Source: Azadirachta indica (Eukaryota > Streptophyta > Magnoliopsida > Sapindales > Meliaceae). From it: a stretch of 64,000 nucleotides of DNA. Positions 11,305 through 22,906 of this stretch are shown here, in pieces. A program made the translations under genes and the position numbers. Where the stretch lies: contig CM040443.1 in the NCBI GenBank assembly GCA_022749755.1, forward strand, positions 19,141,228 through 19,205,227, in the 5' to 3' direction. The notes under the pieces were generated by a model. It was given only the letters and a program-made list of their open reading frames with translations. It had not been told where the DNA came from and did not search any database. Position 1 is the first letter of the stretch, and each line of letters starts with the position of its first letter.

Positions 11305-13555
11305 ATCTCCCCCTTTTTAACGATGACAAAAATTGATTGCCAATAAAAATAATTTGCAAATAAAAATAAAATAAATTGGCAATTTATAATGTAATTCAAA
11401 TTCCATGCTTTTCCTCAATAATAGCATTAATAAGCATTTAAGCACGTGCGCATTCAAATAAGGAATTTTAATTTAATCAATTGGTAATCATTCAAACTTC
11501 TCCCCCTTTTGTTATCATAAAAAAGAAAAAAAATATCAAATATGAGTATATGATATGAAAATGTAGAAACAAATTTAAGAGGAATTTAGAAGAATTGTCA
11601 AAGTAGAAGCTTCCCCTAAAATTTGGAGCACATGCAATCAAATATAAGAATGGAAGAGATAAGATTAAGCTAGTAATAATTTCTCCCCTTTTTGTTTAAA
11701 GATTGCACACAATGAAATATACGAATCAACATAATTTATACACAAATCCAAATGCACTCATCATGTGAAATTATGCAACATATAATAAAAATAGAAACAC
11801 ATCGCCACTTAAGTGTATTGCATACCATATGATACTTCCCCCTTTTCATATATCAAAACTTGGAAGAAAAATAAGATCAAACTAGTAATTTGTTTCTCCC
11901 CCTTTGTATATCAAAATTGTGTAATATTAACAAGTTCAAATCAATAAAGTTAAGCAAGGATCAAAACACACATATCATGTCATGTTAATGTAAGTCAAAA
12001 GGATAAAAAAATTACCTCTCAAAGTTTAATGCATATCAAGATAAACATCTCCCTTTTTTGCATCATAATAAATCATTAAATAAAAAGAAACTTCAACATA
12101 ATTCAAGCAAATGAAAATGAATGCTCGAATGATATTTTTCTGGAATCAAGCCTTTGATGGTTTAGGTTTATAAGCTTGCCTTCTATTAGTATTCCAATGA
12201 TTCATCCTCTTTTAGAGCTTCTCTTCTATTTTCATTGATGAACTTCTAATATAGGTGTAGAAATTTTTCAATTTTTGGTAGGCCATTTCATATTTCTTTT
12301 GGACCGAATTGGCAGGTTTTTGAGAGGCAGAATACATTTCGGCTAACTGAATCTCTATGACTGGTTCTTCTTCGTTGCCTTGTTTCTATTATGTTTTTTG
12401 ACTAGTCATCATTCATGAAGTGATATCTTTCTATAGAGATATCCAAATTAAGTACGTAAACTTCTATTAACTCTTGACTTCTAGGGCTTTAGATCTATAT
12501 GTAATTGCACCATTTCACTTAGCATATTCAACCTAGAAAAAATGATTCTATGGGCTATGCATCCTTCATATAGTTATGACATCTATGGATTAATCCTTAC
12601 ATATCTACTTGTAACAATGTTTGAATTGGATTGTCTAAAATTCTTTAGAAACTAGACATCTTTATCATTTTATCCATATGTAATGAATCCTACAAAATAA
12701 TAGAAGTTATTACTAGAAATGCTTAAAAGTTGGCTACTAGTTTCTTAAAATGTGGAAGCAGTCACTTTCAGTTCATAATCCTAAACCATCCATTTTTTAT
12801 TCTAGATGAATGATATTTGGCTTAAATGAAATTGAAATATTAATCATAAAGTGAAAATTTTTCATTTCAAAGGTAATTTGACATGATGAATGAGTGAATC
12901 CAAGAACAAGCACACATCAAAGTTCAAAAGTACATGAGAGGTGTTTTGGACACATTGATGCAAGCATGTTTCAAGCAACACACACCCATCAACTAAAAAC
13001 ACAACATATGTTAAAAGAAATGAAGAAAATAAAATGGATTCGTTGAGAATTTAATACCAATCTTTGTTTGCGATTTTCATGGTATGCATGTTTCAACCAG
13101 TCATGCTTACAAGCACATACTACAAGTATGCTTTCAAAACTCGAATAAAGAATTTTGCATAAAGCAATTAAAAGATCATTTAGAATTTTGATAGACATTT
13201 TGCTTATACACATATTCTTGTCCTTTGCATTTTATCCAAGTATGTGTTACATTCCATTGAGTGTTCTCTTTTCCACAAATCCTTATCAAGGAACCACCAT
13301 TCATTTCTTGATTTTGATACCTACAAAAATAATCAAGTTTTGCATTTTGGTAACCAAAATCTATTTGGGTCCTTCAATGTTAGTTTTGGCTTTCTTTGGA
13401 ACCCAAATCTTTCTAAATCCAACATATGTATTTTTCCTAATGGGGCATGCATAACTCATGTGACTAATGTAATTACAATAGTTATATGCAATATTAGAAT
13501 CATTCAAGGAGGTGGTATAACATCCCTAATATAATATATGCCAAAATATGTAGTC
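11305..13555 (-). mobile_element. Decayed internal region of a SIRE-like copia element
   Basis: The minus strand carries a series of polypurine-tract-like blocks, seen on the plus strand as CTCCCCCTTTT variants near 11305, 11500, 11612, 11683, 11839, 11900 and 12048. SIRE-like elements have such repeats between pol and the 3' LTR. Around 13320-13450 the minus strand reads FRKIWVPKKAKTNIEGPK, like the WVPK motif between Gag and protease in SIRE-type polyproteins. A damaged Cys/His cluster lies near 13090-13150. Nearly all of pol is missing. Open frames on the plus strand at 13155-13534 are antisense shadows. Confidence 0.45.
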
Positions 13556-14037
13556 CTGTAAGTTTTTTTTTTTAATTTTATTCTAAACATTGCCAATAAA
13601 AATCAAAACCAACTACTTCATTCATTATTTAACAAAATATAACTGATTCTATATTTTCTAAAATTTAGGTATGAACATGAAAATTATATCAAAATCATAC
13701 ATTATAAACTCCTACCCTTATAATTACATATGGTTTCAAAAGTAGAAAAATCTTTATCCTAACCCCTTTGTCATTTACTTAAAAAAAATTCTCCTGTATA
13801 ATCTAAACTTGAAAAGTATGGATGAACTAATATCTAATAGACATGATATACAAAAACAGCTTTAAAATTTTGCAATAAACAAATTTGAATATAAAAGTAC
13901 TTCTTAGTTTCTAACGAATAGTGTAATAAAATATCAAGTTAAAATTTAAATTTCAATATTCATATAAACAAATGCAAAACACTTTAATTCTATTATTTAA
14001 AAAAAATAATTTCCATAAATGTTGTGTTTACATATTT
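13556..14037. other. AT-rich spacer
   Basis: Nothing recognisable; AT-rich with short homopolymer runs. Confidence 0.5.
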
Positions 14038-14200
14038 TATGTGCATTATTTCGAAACGCCGCCATCCTAAAAATTGGCCATATGTACTTCAGGAGCATTA
14101 TTTACAGATATTGTCATCCCATAAAAAATGACATTTAGGAGTATTATTTTCAAAGACCGTCCTCTCATACATTGGTGCCTCATCACAACAATAACCATGG
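14038..14200. repeat. Three degenerate repeats of about 55 bases, possibly CACTA subterminal
   Basis: Three units begin at about 14041, 14095 and 14143. Each has (A/T)GCATTATTT or GTATTATTT, followed after a few bases by a CCGCCATCC / TGTCATCCC / CCGTCCTCT block. GC-rich CCGTCC-type repeats spaced like this are typical of subterminal regions of plant CACTA elements. No ends were found. Confidence 0.4.
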
Positions 14201-15645
14201 CCATGACATTTTTATTAATCAAATTATTTCACAACATTTCCATACAAATTATACATTCATAAAAATACAACACGTGTTGTTATAATTTTCTTATTATATT
14301 TGCAAATATAACATTCATATGAAAACTACTATTTAAATCCAATTCGAAAAACAATTAATTGGATCAATATGTGATAATTTAGAAATTTCATACACATTTA
14401 TCAAAACATTAACTATAATAACACACCCTATTTTTCAGTTTTAAAAATAAAATCCACCAAATGCATGTAAATACTTAATAGCTAAATGCGTGTCAATTCT
14501 ATGTTTGTGTTGATTTCTCCTTCTCTTTCCAATCACCTCCTAATATCAATTAACAAATGATAATAAATAATGACCCATAATGATAAATAATGATCTAAAT
14601 TTAATCATCTAAATATATGTATATATATATATATGTATTTAAACATATTTCTATACACTAATAATTTAAGTTTTTGCAACTAAATCATATAAAATAATTT
14701 ACTAATCTTTAAAACTAATATTAATCATCTAAAATATAAATTCAAACAAATCTTCATTTTGTTTCGTTTTTTGCCCCTTGCTTCTAATTTGTAAAAGTAA
14801 AGGTTATATATATATCCATATAAGTCCACCAACAGCCATAACAAAACCTTTTCTTTTCTTTTTTATATATATATATTTTTGTCACTTGGCCACATAATGA
14901 ATTAATAAGCATATGCCGAACTTTTCTCCTTTCTTATTTCCCTACACTTGGTAATCCGTAATGCATCAATTTTCAATTCAATTAAAGGAAAAGACATGTG
15001 GCCTCTTAATTTCAGTCAGACCCTTTAACTTCTCTTTTTGCATATTTCACTCGCAATAAAATTTATATTATTTAATAATTCTATTATTTTAAAATCATAA
15101 ACATATTCATCCTAATAAAAAAAATCTCTTCAAAAATAAATATGTCTATTTTATAAATTATAAACTTTTCATCCTCATATAATATAAAGTCAATATATCT
15201 AAATATATATGTTCTCAGTATAAGAATTTAGGGTATTATAAGTGGCTTTCACCAAATAATTTTTTAAATATTTTTGTTTAATATGAGACTTGTATCTATT
15301 ACTTCCTTTGTCAAAAACATATCTTTGAGAACTAAGTAGCTTTTCAAAATTCTTTTAACCGTTGGTGAATTTCAAAATAATTTCATTTAATTCAATGGTC
15401 ATTTTTGTAAGCACTTAGTTTTCTTCTGATAAATCATGAACTTTTGAGCTCTTAAAATTTTGTGAAATAGTAGGCTGTGTTTTAGAAAATCTATCTCTCT
15501 TGTTTCAAGTTTGTGTCCAAAACCAAAACCAGTTTGAAGTGCAAATAGTGTGTACTCTAATCTAACATTTGTTTAAAACCAATATTAATTTCGAGTGTAA
15601 AGAGTTTGTACTTAAAACAAATACTAGTTTCAAATTTTTGCTCGA
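14201..15645. other. AT-rich spacer with TA microsatellites
   Basis: TA runs occur at about 14611-14636 and 14862-14876. No gene was seen on either strand. Confidence 0.5.
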
Positions 15646-15860
15646 AACAAACATATACTTTTGAGTATGACTTAAACTTGAAACCATATATTGAGTTTGC
15701 TTAAAAGTTAGGTTTTTAATTAAAATTAGGGTTTCAAATTTAAAACAAACATGTACTTTTGTATGACTTATCTCAAAAATATAAAATAAGGGTGCTCAAA
15801 AGTTATGATTTTAATTAAAAATTAACGTTTCGAGTGCACAATAAATTAGGGTTTCAAGTT
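15646..15860. repeat. Diverged tandem duplication of about 93 bases
   Basis: The unit starting AAACAAACATATACTTTTG near 15648 recurs as AAACAAACATGTACTTTTG near 15741. Both continue into CAAAAGTTA or TTAAAAGTTA, followed by ATTAAAATTAGGGTTTC or a similar run. Earlier copies of the AAACCAATATTAATTTCGAGTG type (15540-15600) suggest an older array. Confidence 0.5.
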
Positions 15861-16358
15861 CATATGTAGTCCAAAAATATGATATTTTTATTTGAATGTG
15901 AGTAGAGGAATATTTTTGTCCAATTTTATGTGTTTGATTAAAGATGAAAATATTTTTCTTATGAGGCTATTGCTAAAGATAAGGAGAAAAATGATCTTTT
16001 TGTCTGTCATTTCCATTCTCATAAGAATGAATACTATAACTCTCATTTTGAACAATTATGAATGCTGTCTTCATAGGATAACTTCCGTCTTGAAAGTTAT
16101 GTTATTTTTTATAGTATATCCTCAATTCCTCTTGATTTGTAATCCAATTCATATATTTGTTTTGGTTCGGTTAAGCTAGCTATAAGCAGTGTATTATCCA
16201 AGATTTTCATGTAAGGTGATCAGGAGATGTCTTGAATAGTTACCTATCCCAAACCTTTGACACAAATAAGTGCGTAATAAGTACGACAGTTCACTTCTCT
16301 TTACAATTTCTTTAAAATTTATTAAAATTTCAATGCCTTCATTTTACCAACAAACATA

Positions 16359-16422
16359 AACCCTAAACCTTGATATCATCCACATTACGTAAACCCTAAA
16401 CTTTGATATCACCCACATTATT
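16359..16422 (+). repeat. Tandem 33-base repeat containing two telo-boxes
   Basis: AAACCCTAAACCTTGATATCATCCACATTA is followed by AAACCCTAAACTTTGATATCACCCACATTA. It lies just before the SLOW GREEN 1-like pseudogene, in the position of its leader. Confidence 0.6.
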
Positions 16423-16433
16423 AAAATCAAACT

Positions 16434-17293
16434 ATGTCTTCTTCTTCTTCTTCAGTTCTAACCTCTTCACTCTTAGTTTTCAATCTCAAAAACAAAAACA
16501 ACAATAACCCCATCATCCCTTAAGATTAGATATTGTTCCAATTCCAATAATAACAGCACTGCCCTAACACAAACTTGAAAGTCCTTTGCAACAAATATTG
16601 TTTGCTAGGAGCCTCGCTTTCCATCGCTTCTAAATTCCCTGCCAGCCTCCTCCATTGACGATCGCTAAAAACCATGTTGAAAAAGAACAAGAAGGAAAAG
16701 CCATTGAATTGTTTGAAAGTATTTATTCGTAAGCTTGAAAATGGCGAGGACCAACTCTTAGTGTACTTGAACGCTTAGTTCGTGCGCAGCGCGAAGTTAT
16801 TGACTGGAAATTCTTGAGGGACAGATTGCTAAGCGAAACAGGGAAGACACAAGACGCGCTTGCAATGTGTTTGAAGAAATTCTTACCTATAATCCTTTGT
16901 CTTTCAAGGCATTGTTTAAGAATGCATTGTTAAATGGACCGATGTGGGGAAGGAGAAGTGGTTATAAAGAGATTAGAAGAAGCTTTGGAAATTGCGGAAG
17001 AACGTAACAAAGTCAGAGATGTGAGGTTGATAATGACAGAAGTACAGCTCTTGGAGAAGAATATGGAGGAGGCTTTGAAGAGTTAACAAGAGTTGCAAAT
17101 AGAAGACCCATATGATTTCAGCCCTTATTTTTGTAAGGGAATGATTTATAGTTTGCTTGATAGGATTGCTAAAGCTAAAGAACAGTTTGCTAAATATAGA
17201 CATCTTTCACCCAAGAAATTTGAAGTTGGGGATTATTTAAGGACTCCATTGTCAAAGATGAAGCTCTTTGAGGCCAATGACGATAACAACTGA
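16434..17293 (+). pseudogene. SLOW GREEN 1-like chloroplast TPR protein, intronless pseudogene
   Basis: The sequence opens with ATG and a serine-rich, transit-peptide-like start (MSSSSSSVLTSSLLVF) and hits a stop after about 30 codons. The rest is recognisable across shifting frames: FEEILTYNPLSFKALFKNAL near 16870-16930, and near 17093-17293 an open frame containing GMIYSLLDRIAKAKEQFAKY and LSPKKFEVGDYLRTPLSKMK. These match the C-terminal TPR region of plant SLOW GREEN 1-type proteins, which are needed for chloroplast development. Several frameshifts and stops (16524, about 16780, about 17085) make it non-functional. No intron is needed to read through it, which fits a retrocopy, although the parent may also be intron-poor. 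The family assignment is from memory of the motif and is moderately sure. Confidence 0.6.
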
Positions 17294-18394
17294 CTTCTTG
17301 GCTTTTCTCTTTGAGGTTTAGGTAATAATCATCTTCATAGATTGCTAATTAGTTTAATTAATTATTGGAAACCTTTGAAGTTTCATAGATTGCTAGTTCA
17401 GAAATAGGGTGAAAGAGAAAGAGTTTAGTTATAATTGTTATCTTCTATTTGGTCTTGTTCTCTTCATTGCTATATTATATTTCATGAGAACGAATTAAGT
17501 AATTCCATTAGCTAACTCACATAAGGAATTTGTTGCAACTTAGTAGTTCACATCTTTTGTTGCTTATTTTCCAAACAGAATTACAATAATTATAGATAAT
17601 CAAACTTTCTCTGTTGTGAATATTAAAGGAAAACCATCTTGGAGATGCTTTTAACAAGAATTTCATCCGTTGCTCTTCCTTTATCATCTTTACCAAATTC
17701 AGTACTAAATATCATTGAAGTCTAAATCCATTTCATCAGTAAGCATAATTTAAAACAATGTTCTTTCCAACTCTACTGAAACAGAAACATATTCTGGTTC
17801 TATTGCTGGTTGGTAGTTTGCGACTTGAGCAAGAGGTTGAGCAGAAATCATGCCTTTGTTCTTGTAGCGGTAAATGAATCTTTTTTCATATGATTATCAT
17901 CAGTGGTTTCTGTTATGAACCTGTTTTTATTTATTTTATACTTAAGTGTAGTAATGGTGTATGTCTAGTAGTTGTTGAGTGAACAAAACAAGCTGTATAT
18001 CATATCCTGCTAATCTTAATGCCATATGCACCACAAAGTTTTAGAATATACAGCCCATGAAGGAAGAGTACCACTTAAGTGGATCATGTTTCTTCACTAA
18101 GATGCATGCCATTCAACATAAATATGAAACGTATGCAAAGAAAAATGACCCAAACTGTACGTTGTTTCTTGTCCCTTGGCCTTTAGAAGCTGTCATTGGC
18201 ATCCCTCATTGCCTTTGCCAGCATTGCTGTTAACTGGTATGCTGCCAATCTCTACTGCCTTGCCTTTTAGATTTGTGTAGTGCTCCAAGAATAGCTGCGG
18301 TAGGAAAGCTTCCATATTTGCACTTCTTGGCTGCAACTTCCTGTATATTTCTCCTACTCTACAAATCTTTCGTGAGTTTTCCCTCGCTTAAGTT
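17294..18394. other. Spacer after the TPR pseudogene
   Basis: No convincing gene. A less AT-rich stretch at 18170-18310 (GCCTTTGCCAGCATTGC and nearby) may be an old gene fragment, but it gives no frame I can identify on either strand. Confidence 0.4.
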
Positions 18395-19315
18395 CATATA
18401 TTAAAAAAGGAATAAGCACGATACCTCCTTCTTATTTGACCTAATTGCCGTTACTCTTCTATTATTTAGAAAATACCTCAAAATCTCCTCGGTGTTACTT
18501 TTGTTAATAAAAAATGTTAATTTTTTGCATAATTATCTTTTTATCCTTATTATTTTATTAGCTTATTGATTTTGTTAGTTGAAAAGAACTAAATTGCTTT
18601 AATACTCTCTAAAAAACAACAAAATTACTTTAATACTCTTAATTATAAAAATAATACCTTTTTATTTTGATGTAAAAATTAAATAATAATTTTTTAATGC
18701 AAATAATAAATAATAACAATTAAATTATAATTAAATTAAATTAATTTAATTCTTAGACCAAATCAAAAGAATAGAAATCTGAAAATAAAAAATTATAGAA
18801 TTAAGTAATAACAATTAAATGATGATTACTTAATAAAAATTTATTATTTTGGTTTGTTCTTATCTTTAAAAAAATTTATGACATAAAAAAAATCAATAAA
18901 AAAAAAATGTAATAAAATAATAACATAAAGATAATATTTTAGCTTGTTAATTGGGAAACAATTTAGGGTTAATGGATTGAATTTATGATTTTTAATATAT
19001 TAAATTATTATTTATAAATTATAAAAGAAAATTGTAATAAACTAATCTATTTATTTAAATAATTTTTTTTTTATTATATTGGTGAGACCCGTTTACTGCG
19101 TTGTATGGCCCATGAAAGTCATTAGGATTATTTTCGTAAAACCACAAAAAAATTTGTTTACTAATGCAAAAAAATCTCAAGTAACTTACTATATCATCTT
19201 TAACCTACTAACTTTTCACTAATAAAAGCAACGTTGAGTAGATTTGCAGGCATTTTTTAAATAATGAGGAGGTAAAAGAAATTTGGTCAATATCAAATAA
19301 ATATCTTTGATGCAA
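18395..19315. mobile_element. Foldback element with AT-rich centre
   Basis: The left arm (about 18410-18530) and the right arm (about 19170-19310) are reverse complements with drift. ATTATTTAGAAAATACCTC...AAATCTCCTC...GTTACTTTTGTTAATAAAAA on the left pairs with the complement of TTTTTCACTAATAAAAGCAACGTTGAGTAGATTTGCAGGCATTTTTTAAATAAT-like sequence on the right. The interior is almost pure A/T. No protein is encoded. Confidence 0.55.
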
Positions 19316-19333
19316 TAAGAAAAAAATATAAAA

Positions 19334-19501
19334 CTTATTCTTTTCAAAAAGAAGAGAATAAATTATGTGCAAATTCGAGTGATAATAGGAACTAATATAA
19401 AGTTAAACAATGAAAGGACATTAGGCTTATTCCCTTTAAAGAAAAAAAAAAGAAAATAAATTATGTCCAAATCCGAGTCATAATGGGAGCTAATATAAAG
19501 T
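19334..19501. repeat. Tandem duplication, about 92-base unit
   Basis: Unit one (from 19334) and unit two (from about 19425) share CTTATTC, AATAAATTATGT(G/C)CAAAT(T/C)CGAGT and ACTAATATAAAGT or GCTAATATAAAGT. It lies between the foldback element and the 3' end of the dead helicase gene. Confidence 0.65.
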
Positions 19502-19639
19502 ATCAATCATGACTAAACTACTGAAAATTCCTATGAACTTTTAAAAATTATGTATATAGCAGATTCACATTAGAATCATTGGTCCCATTCGACACTGTTT
19601 TAAAATACTAACCTCGAACCATTAAGTGTTGGCATGAAG

Positions 19640-20104
19640 TTTCTTCAAATCTTCAAGCATGCTAGCTGCTTCACACAGTCAGTTTTAAGTTTCTACATCA
19701 TGAGAGTTCTTCAGAGAGCATTTATCCATTGCAGCAGTTAAAAGTTGAATGCTTTTCTCCACATCCTCTGATAGAATAAACAAAAGAACATAAATCAATA
19801 AACAAAAATGGTAAGACATTTGTACCATCATCTTAAGTCATTTATAACATACTTTATACTTTTAAGTCAACTGACAATGTGAAACAATTTGGCAATACCT
19901 TAATGGTTGAGGATTTGACCAGAAACCTTTGTTGGCTTTCTCCAAAATGGTTGAGAGTTCTTCAAACTCAAATGCTTCAAATATTTTCCAAAATTGTTCA
20001 AGTTTCATTGGCCGGTGACCTACTTTTACATTTATGGTATTCATTTCTTGATGTTGCGGAGATGCAGAATTAGAATAAAAATGATTTGAACTCGTTCCTC
20101 ACTC
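19640..20104 (-). pseudogene. TRANK1-like pseudogene: C-terminal segment
   Basis: The minus strand reads NVKVGHRPMKLEQFWKIFEA, then FEELSTILEKANKGF. After a break come LTAAMDKCSLKNSHDVET and LCEAASMLEDLKKLHA. These match the end of the TRANK1-like family. An in-frame stop falls after the ILEKANKGF block. The segment ends at the ATAAC target duplication of the gypsy insertion (20105-20109). Confidence 0.7.
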
Positions 20105-20109
20105 ATAAC
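20105..20109 (+). repeat. Target-site duplication ATAAC (left)
   Basis: The five bases ATAAC stand directly before the LTR terminus TGTTGTG and recur directly after the other terminus at 23793-23797. Confidence 0.8.
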
Positions 20110-21286
20110 TGTTGTGAATTTTAATAAATGCAAGTGTACATTATCGTTACAAGTAATATATAATAAGTTATGTATCATTCCCACAAGAATTGATTAATTT
20201 GTTAATTATTGAAGATAATAAATTCTAAATTTATTTGAAGAATTCATTTAATGTTTGATTAACAAGAAATTACAGAAAATTAAATTAAACTAATAAAGCA
20301 AAATTGTGAATTTCAATTGAGTAAAAGATTTGGGCAGTAGATTTCACCATAACTATTCAAATTTAATTCCTTCAGTTGTGTTGTTTTAATTTATTACGAA
20401 TACTGACAAAAAATTATCCTAATTTATTTAAAAATCTTTATCAAAATTTACCAAAAATGTTTATACATATTAATTCACTATATCTCTCTGTGAATCAAAT
20501 TACATGAAAGTTCATTAAAAACAGTGATAATTATTCTAAATTTTGCATGAATTATGATAGTATATTTATATCTAACATATAATTCATGACATTTATTACT
20601 AGATCAAAATACATAAATCACTTCTCAAATCAATATGGTTCACAAATCAATTAAATATTGGCCAAATATTCAAAAGCATTAAGTAAAACAATGAATGCTC
20701 AATATTGAATAACAAACCATAAATAACACAATTGTTTGGAAAATAAATGTTCTTAGTTAGGTTGCATCTTTGCTCTAATTCAGAAAATTTAGTTCCTCAT
20801 TGAGTAATGAAGAATTACACAAAAATTAAACAATTTAAACATAAAAATACAGAAAAGAAGATTTGGAAGAAAAAATGATTCTAACTCTCTTATTCCCTTT
20901 TTTGAAAAATAAGTAATCTTCCTCCTACTTTGTGTTCCAAGTTGAGTGAAAAAACCAGAATACTTCCTCTTCCAGTTGCTGCCTCCTTGTTATAATATCA
21001 AACCCTAAAACAAAGAGTTATATTTATACTCCTTTCAAATAAAAGATTAGGCTTTGGGCTTTATTTGAGTTTTTCGAAAAGAATGCAATTAGGTCATTTA
21101 ATTTGGCCCAAATCTCCTTTTTAATTTTAATTGGTTGGAAAATAAAATTCTTCTTCAATCTCCACAAATAAAAGCACAACAAATAAAAATAAAAGTAAAC
21201 AAATAAAAATGACTACATAATGTTAAGAATCCTTCTTAATATTTGTGTAGAAAAAGCACAAATATATATAAAAAATTGATATATCA
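20110..21286 (-). repeat. Gypsy 3' LTR, complete
   Basis: An LTR of 1177 bases with TG...CA ends (minus strand TGATATATCA...CACAACA). It shares long blocks with 22907-23792 and, inverted, with 6664-7508. Confidence 0.85.
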
Positions 21287-22906
21287 AATATCCCCAAACC
21301 TAATATTGGCTAGTCCTCAAGCAAAAGAAAAATTCAAAGACTCAAAAACAAAATAAACTAGCTTCCTTATTCTATCGTTTCATGGTCAATAAGATTACAA
21401 CAAGATACAAATCAATCAATCAATTATCTAAGTAGTAACAATGCTTCATATGTTATACTTAAGTATAGTGTGTGATAGTCATTAATTGATCATTATCTCT
21501 CATGTCATCCGTCACAATATTAGAGTATGGTATGTGCAGAAGTTTAGAACTCCAAATCTCACAAAGATGGTCACTCTTAAAGAAAGTACTCGAAATTTGG
21601 TTTAACATTGTAAACTATGTGAGACAAGCGTTACGCTTAAATTTTTAATGGAAAACATAGCTTACATACAAAAGAAAGAGCACGCTATTTTTGATGTAAT
21701 GATCACGATCTCATTAAGGGAATGCTAGTAACTTGATTATCATGACAACAAATGCAAATTAATTACACAACACACAAAATCAACGTAGGACTTTCTTTCA
21801 AGGTTGTAATGAAGCCAATAGGTAGGATATTCTTAAGAAAGAATAGATAATGGGTAAAACAAACTCATAAGAAATCAATAATGTATGCATACATTATCAA
21901 ATCTCTTCTTTTCTTGTAAACACATTTCACCACCATCATTCTATATTTTCTCCTCCTTTTTCTTTCCTCAAAGCACACTATTCTCTTTTTTTTTTAATTC
22001 CTTTTCACATTTGGCCTTATTTTTTTTTCAATTATACTCTACCTTTTGACGTAAAAACACAATGCTTACTTAGGCACAAGTACCGATTACTCAGTAAAAG
22101 CATAGTTTGCACAAATGAACAGAATTCTTTTTTTTTTTTTGGCTGTGCAACAAATTGATAAAAGTATTGTGCAATTAATCACATATGCAGCAAGTAACAA
22201 CCCCCAAACTTATTATAAGGCATATGTCAATACCACATTTATAACTCAAAAGTTCAAAGGATGCAAACAAAGTCTAGAATCATTTCGTATGCGTCATACA
22301 ACCAATATTGCATTCAAAACATGAATAATCAAGTTAATTAGGCAAAACAAAATATAATGAGATCATTGAATGAAAAGATGACAAGAAAAGATGTAAAATA
22401 ATCACATAACACTCAGAATTGAAGGACAAAGGCTCAAAAGCTCACAATTAAGGTTATATAAGTATACACTATCTTGCATAACATTATCTAATTATGTGAA
22501 TTCATTAATTTAAGATTTTGATAAATCATGACATTAAGTGCTTATGAATTGTGAGAATAAACAATGAAACCTAATTAGTACAAGGATAATATTATGATCA
22601 AATTTAATATCTCATTAATTCAAATTGACCATGTTTAAATTATTTTTAAAATTTCCAACTAAATAAGGAAGCGACTTAAACAATTCAAAAACAGAAAACA
22701 AACACAATTTTTTTTATTATAACTCAAACAAAAGCAAAACTAAAAAAAAAAAATACCAAAAACTCCAAAATAAAAAAAAAGAAAAAAAAATAAAGCCAAA
22801 ATAAGGAAGAAAAAAAATATTAAGCAAAACTAAATCCTCCACCCCCAAACTCAAATCTAATATTGTCCTAAATATTTGCAATTAAAAATTATGCAATGAA
22901 TAGATT
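21287..22906 (-). mobile_element. Gypsy 3' internal remnant, non-coding
   Basis: It contains two copies of a polypurine-like block: near 21287-21320, and near 22845-22865 (complement of GAGTTTGGGGGTGGAGG). The remainder is A/T-rich without a usable frame; a short open run at 22115-22324 shows no family likeness. Joined directly to a truncated LTR at about 22906, it marks an internal deletion that removed gag, pol and the primer binding site. Confidence 0.6.

Noticed and set aside
13155..13534. Two overlapping plus-strand open frames
   Set aside because: The minus strand of the same bases carries the WVPK motif of a SIRE-like element, so these are antisense shadows.
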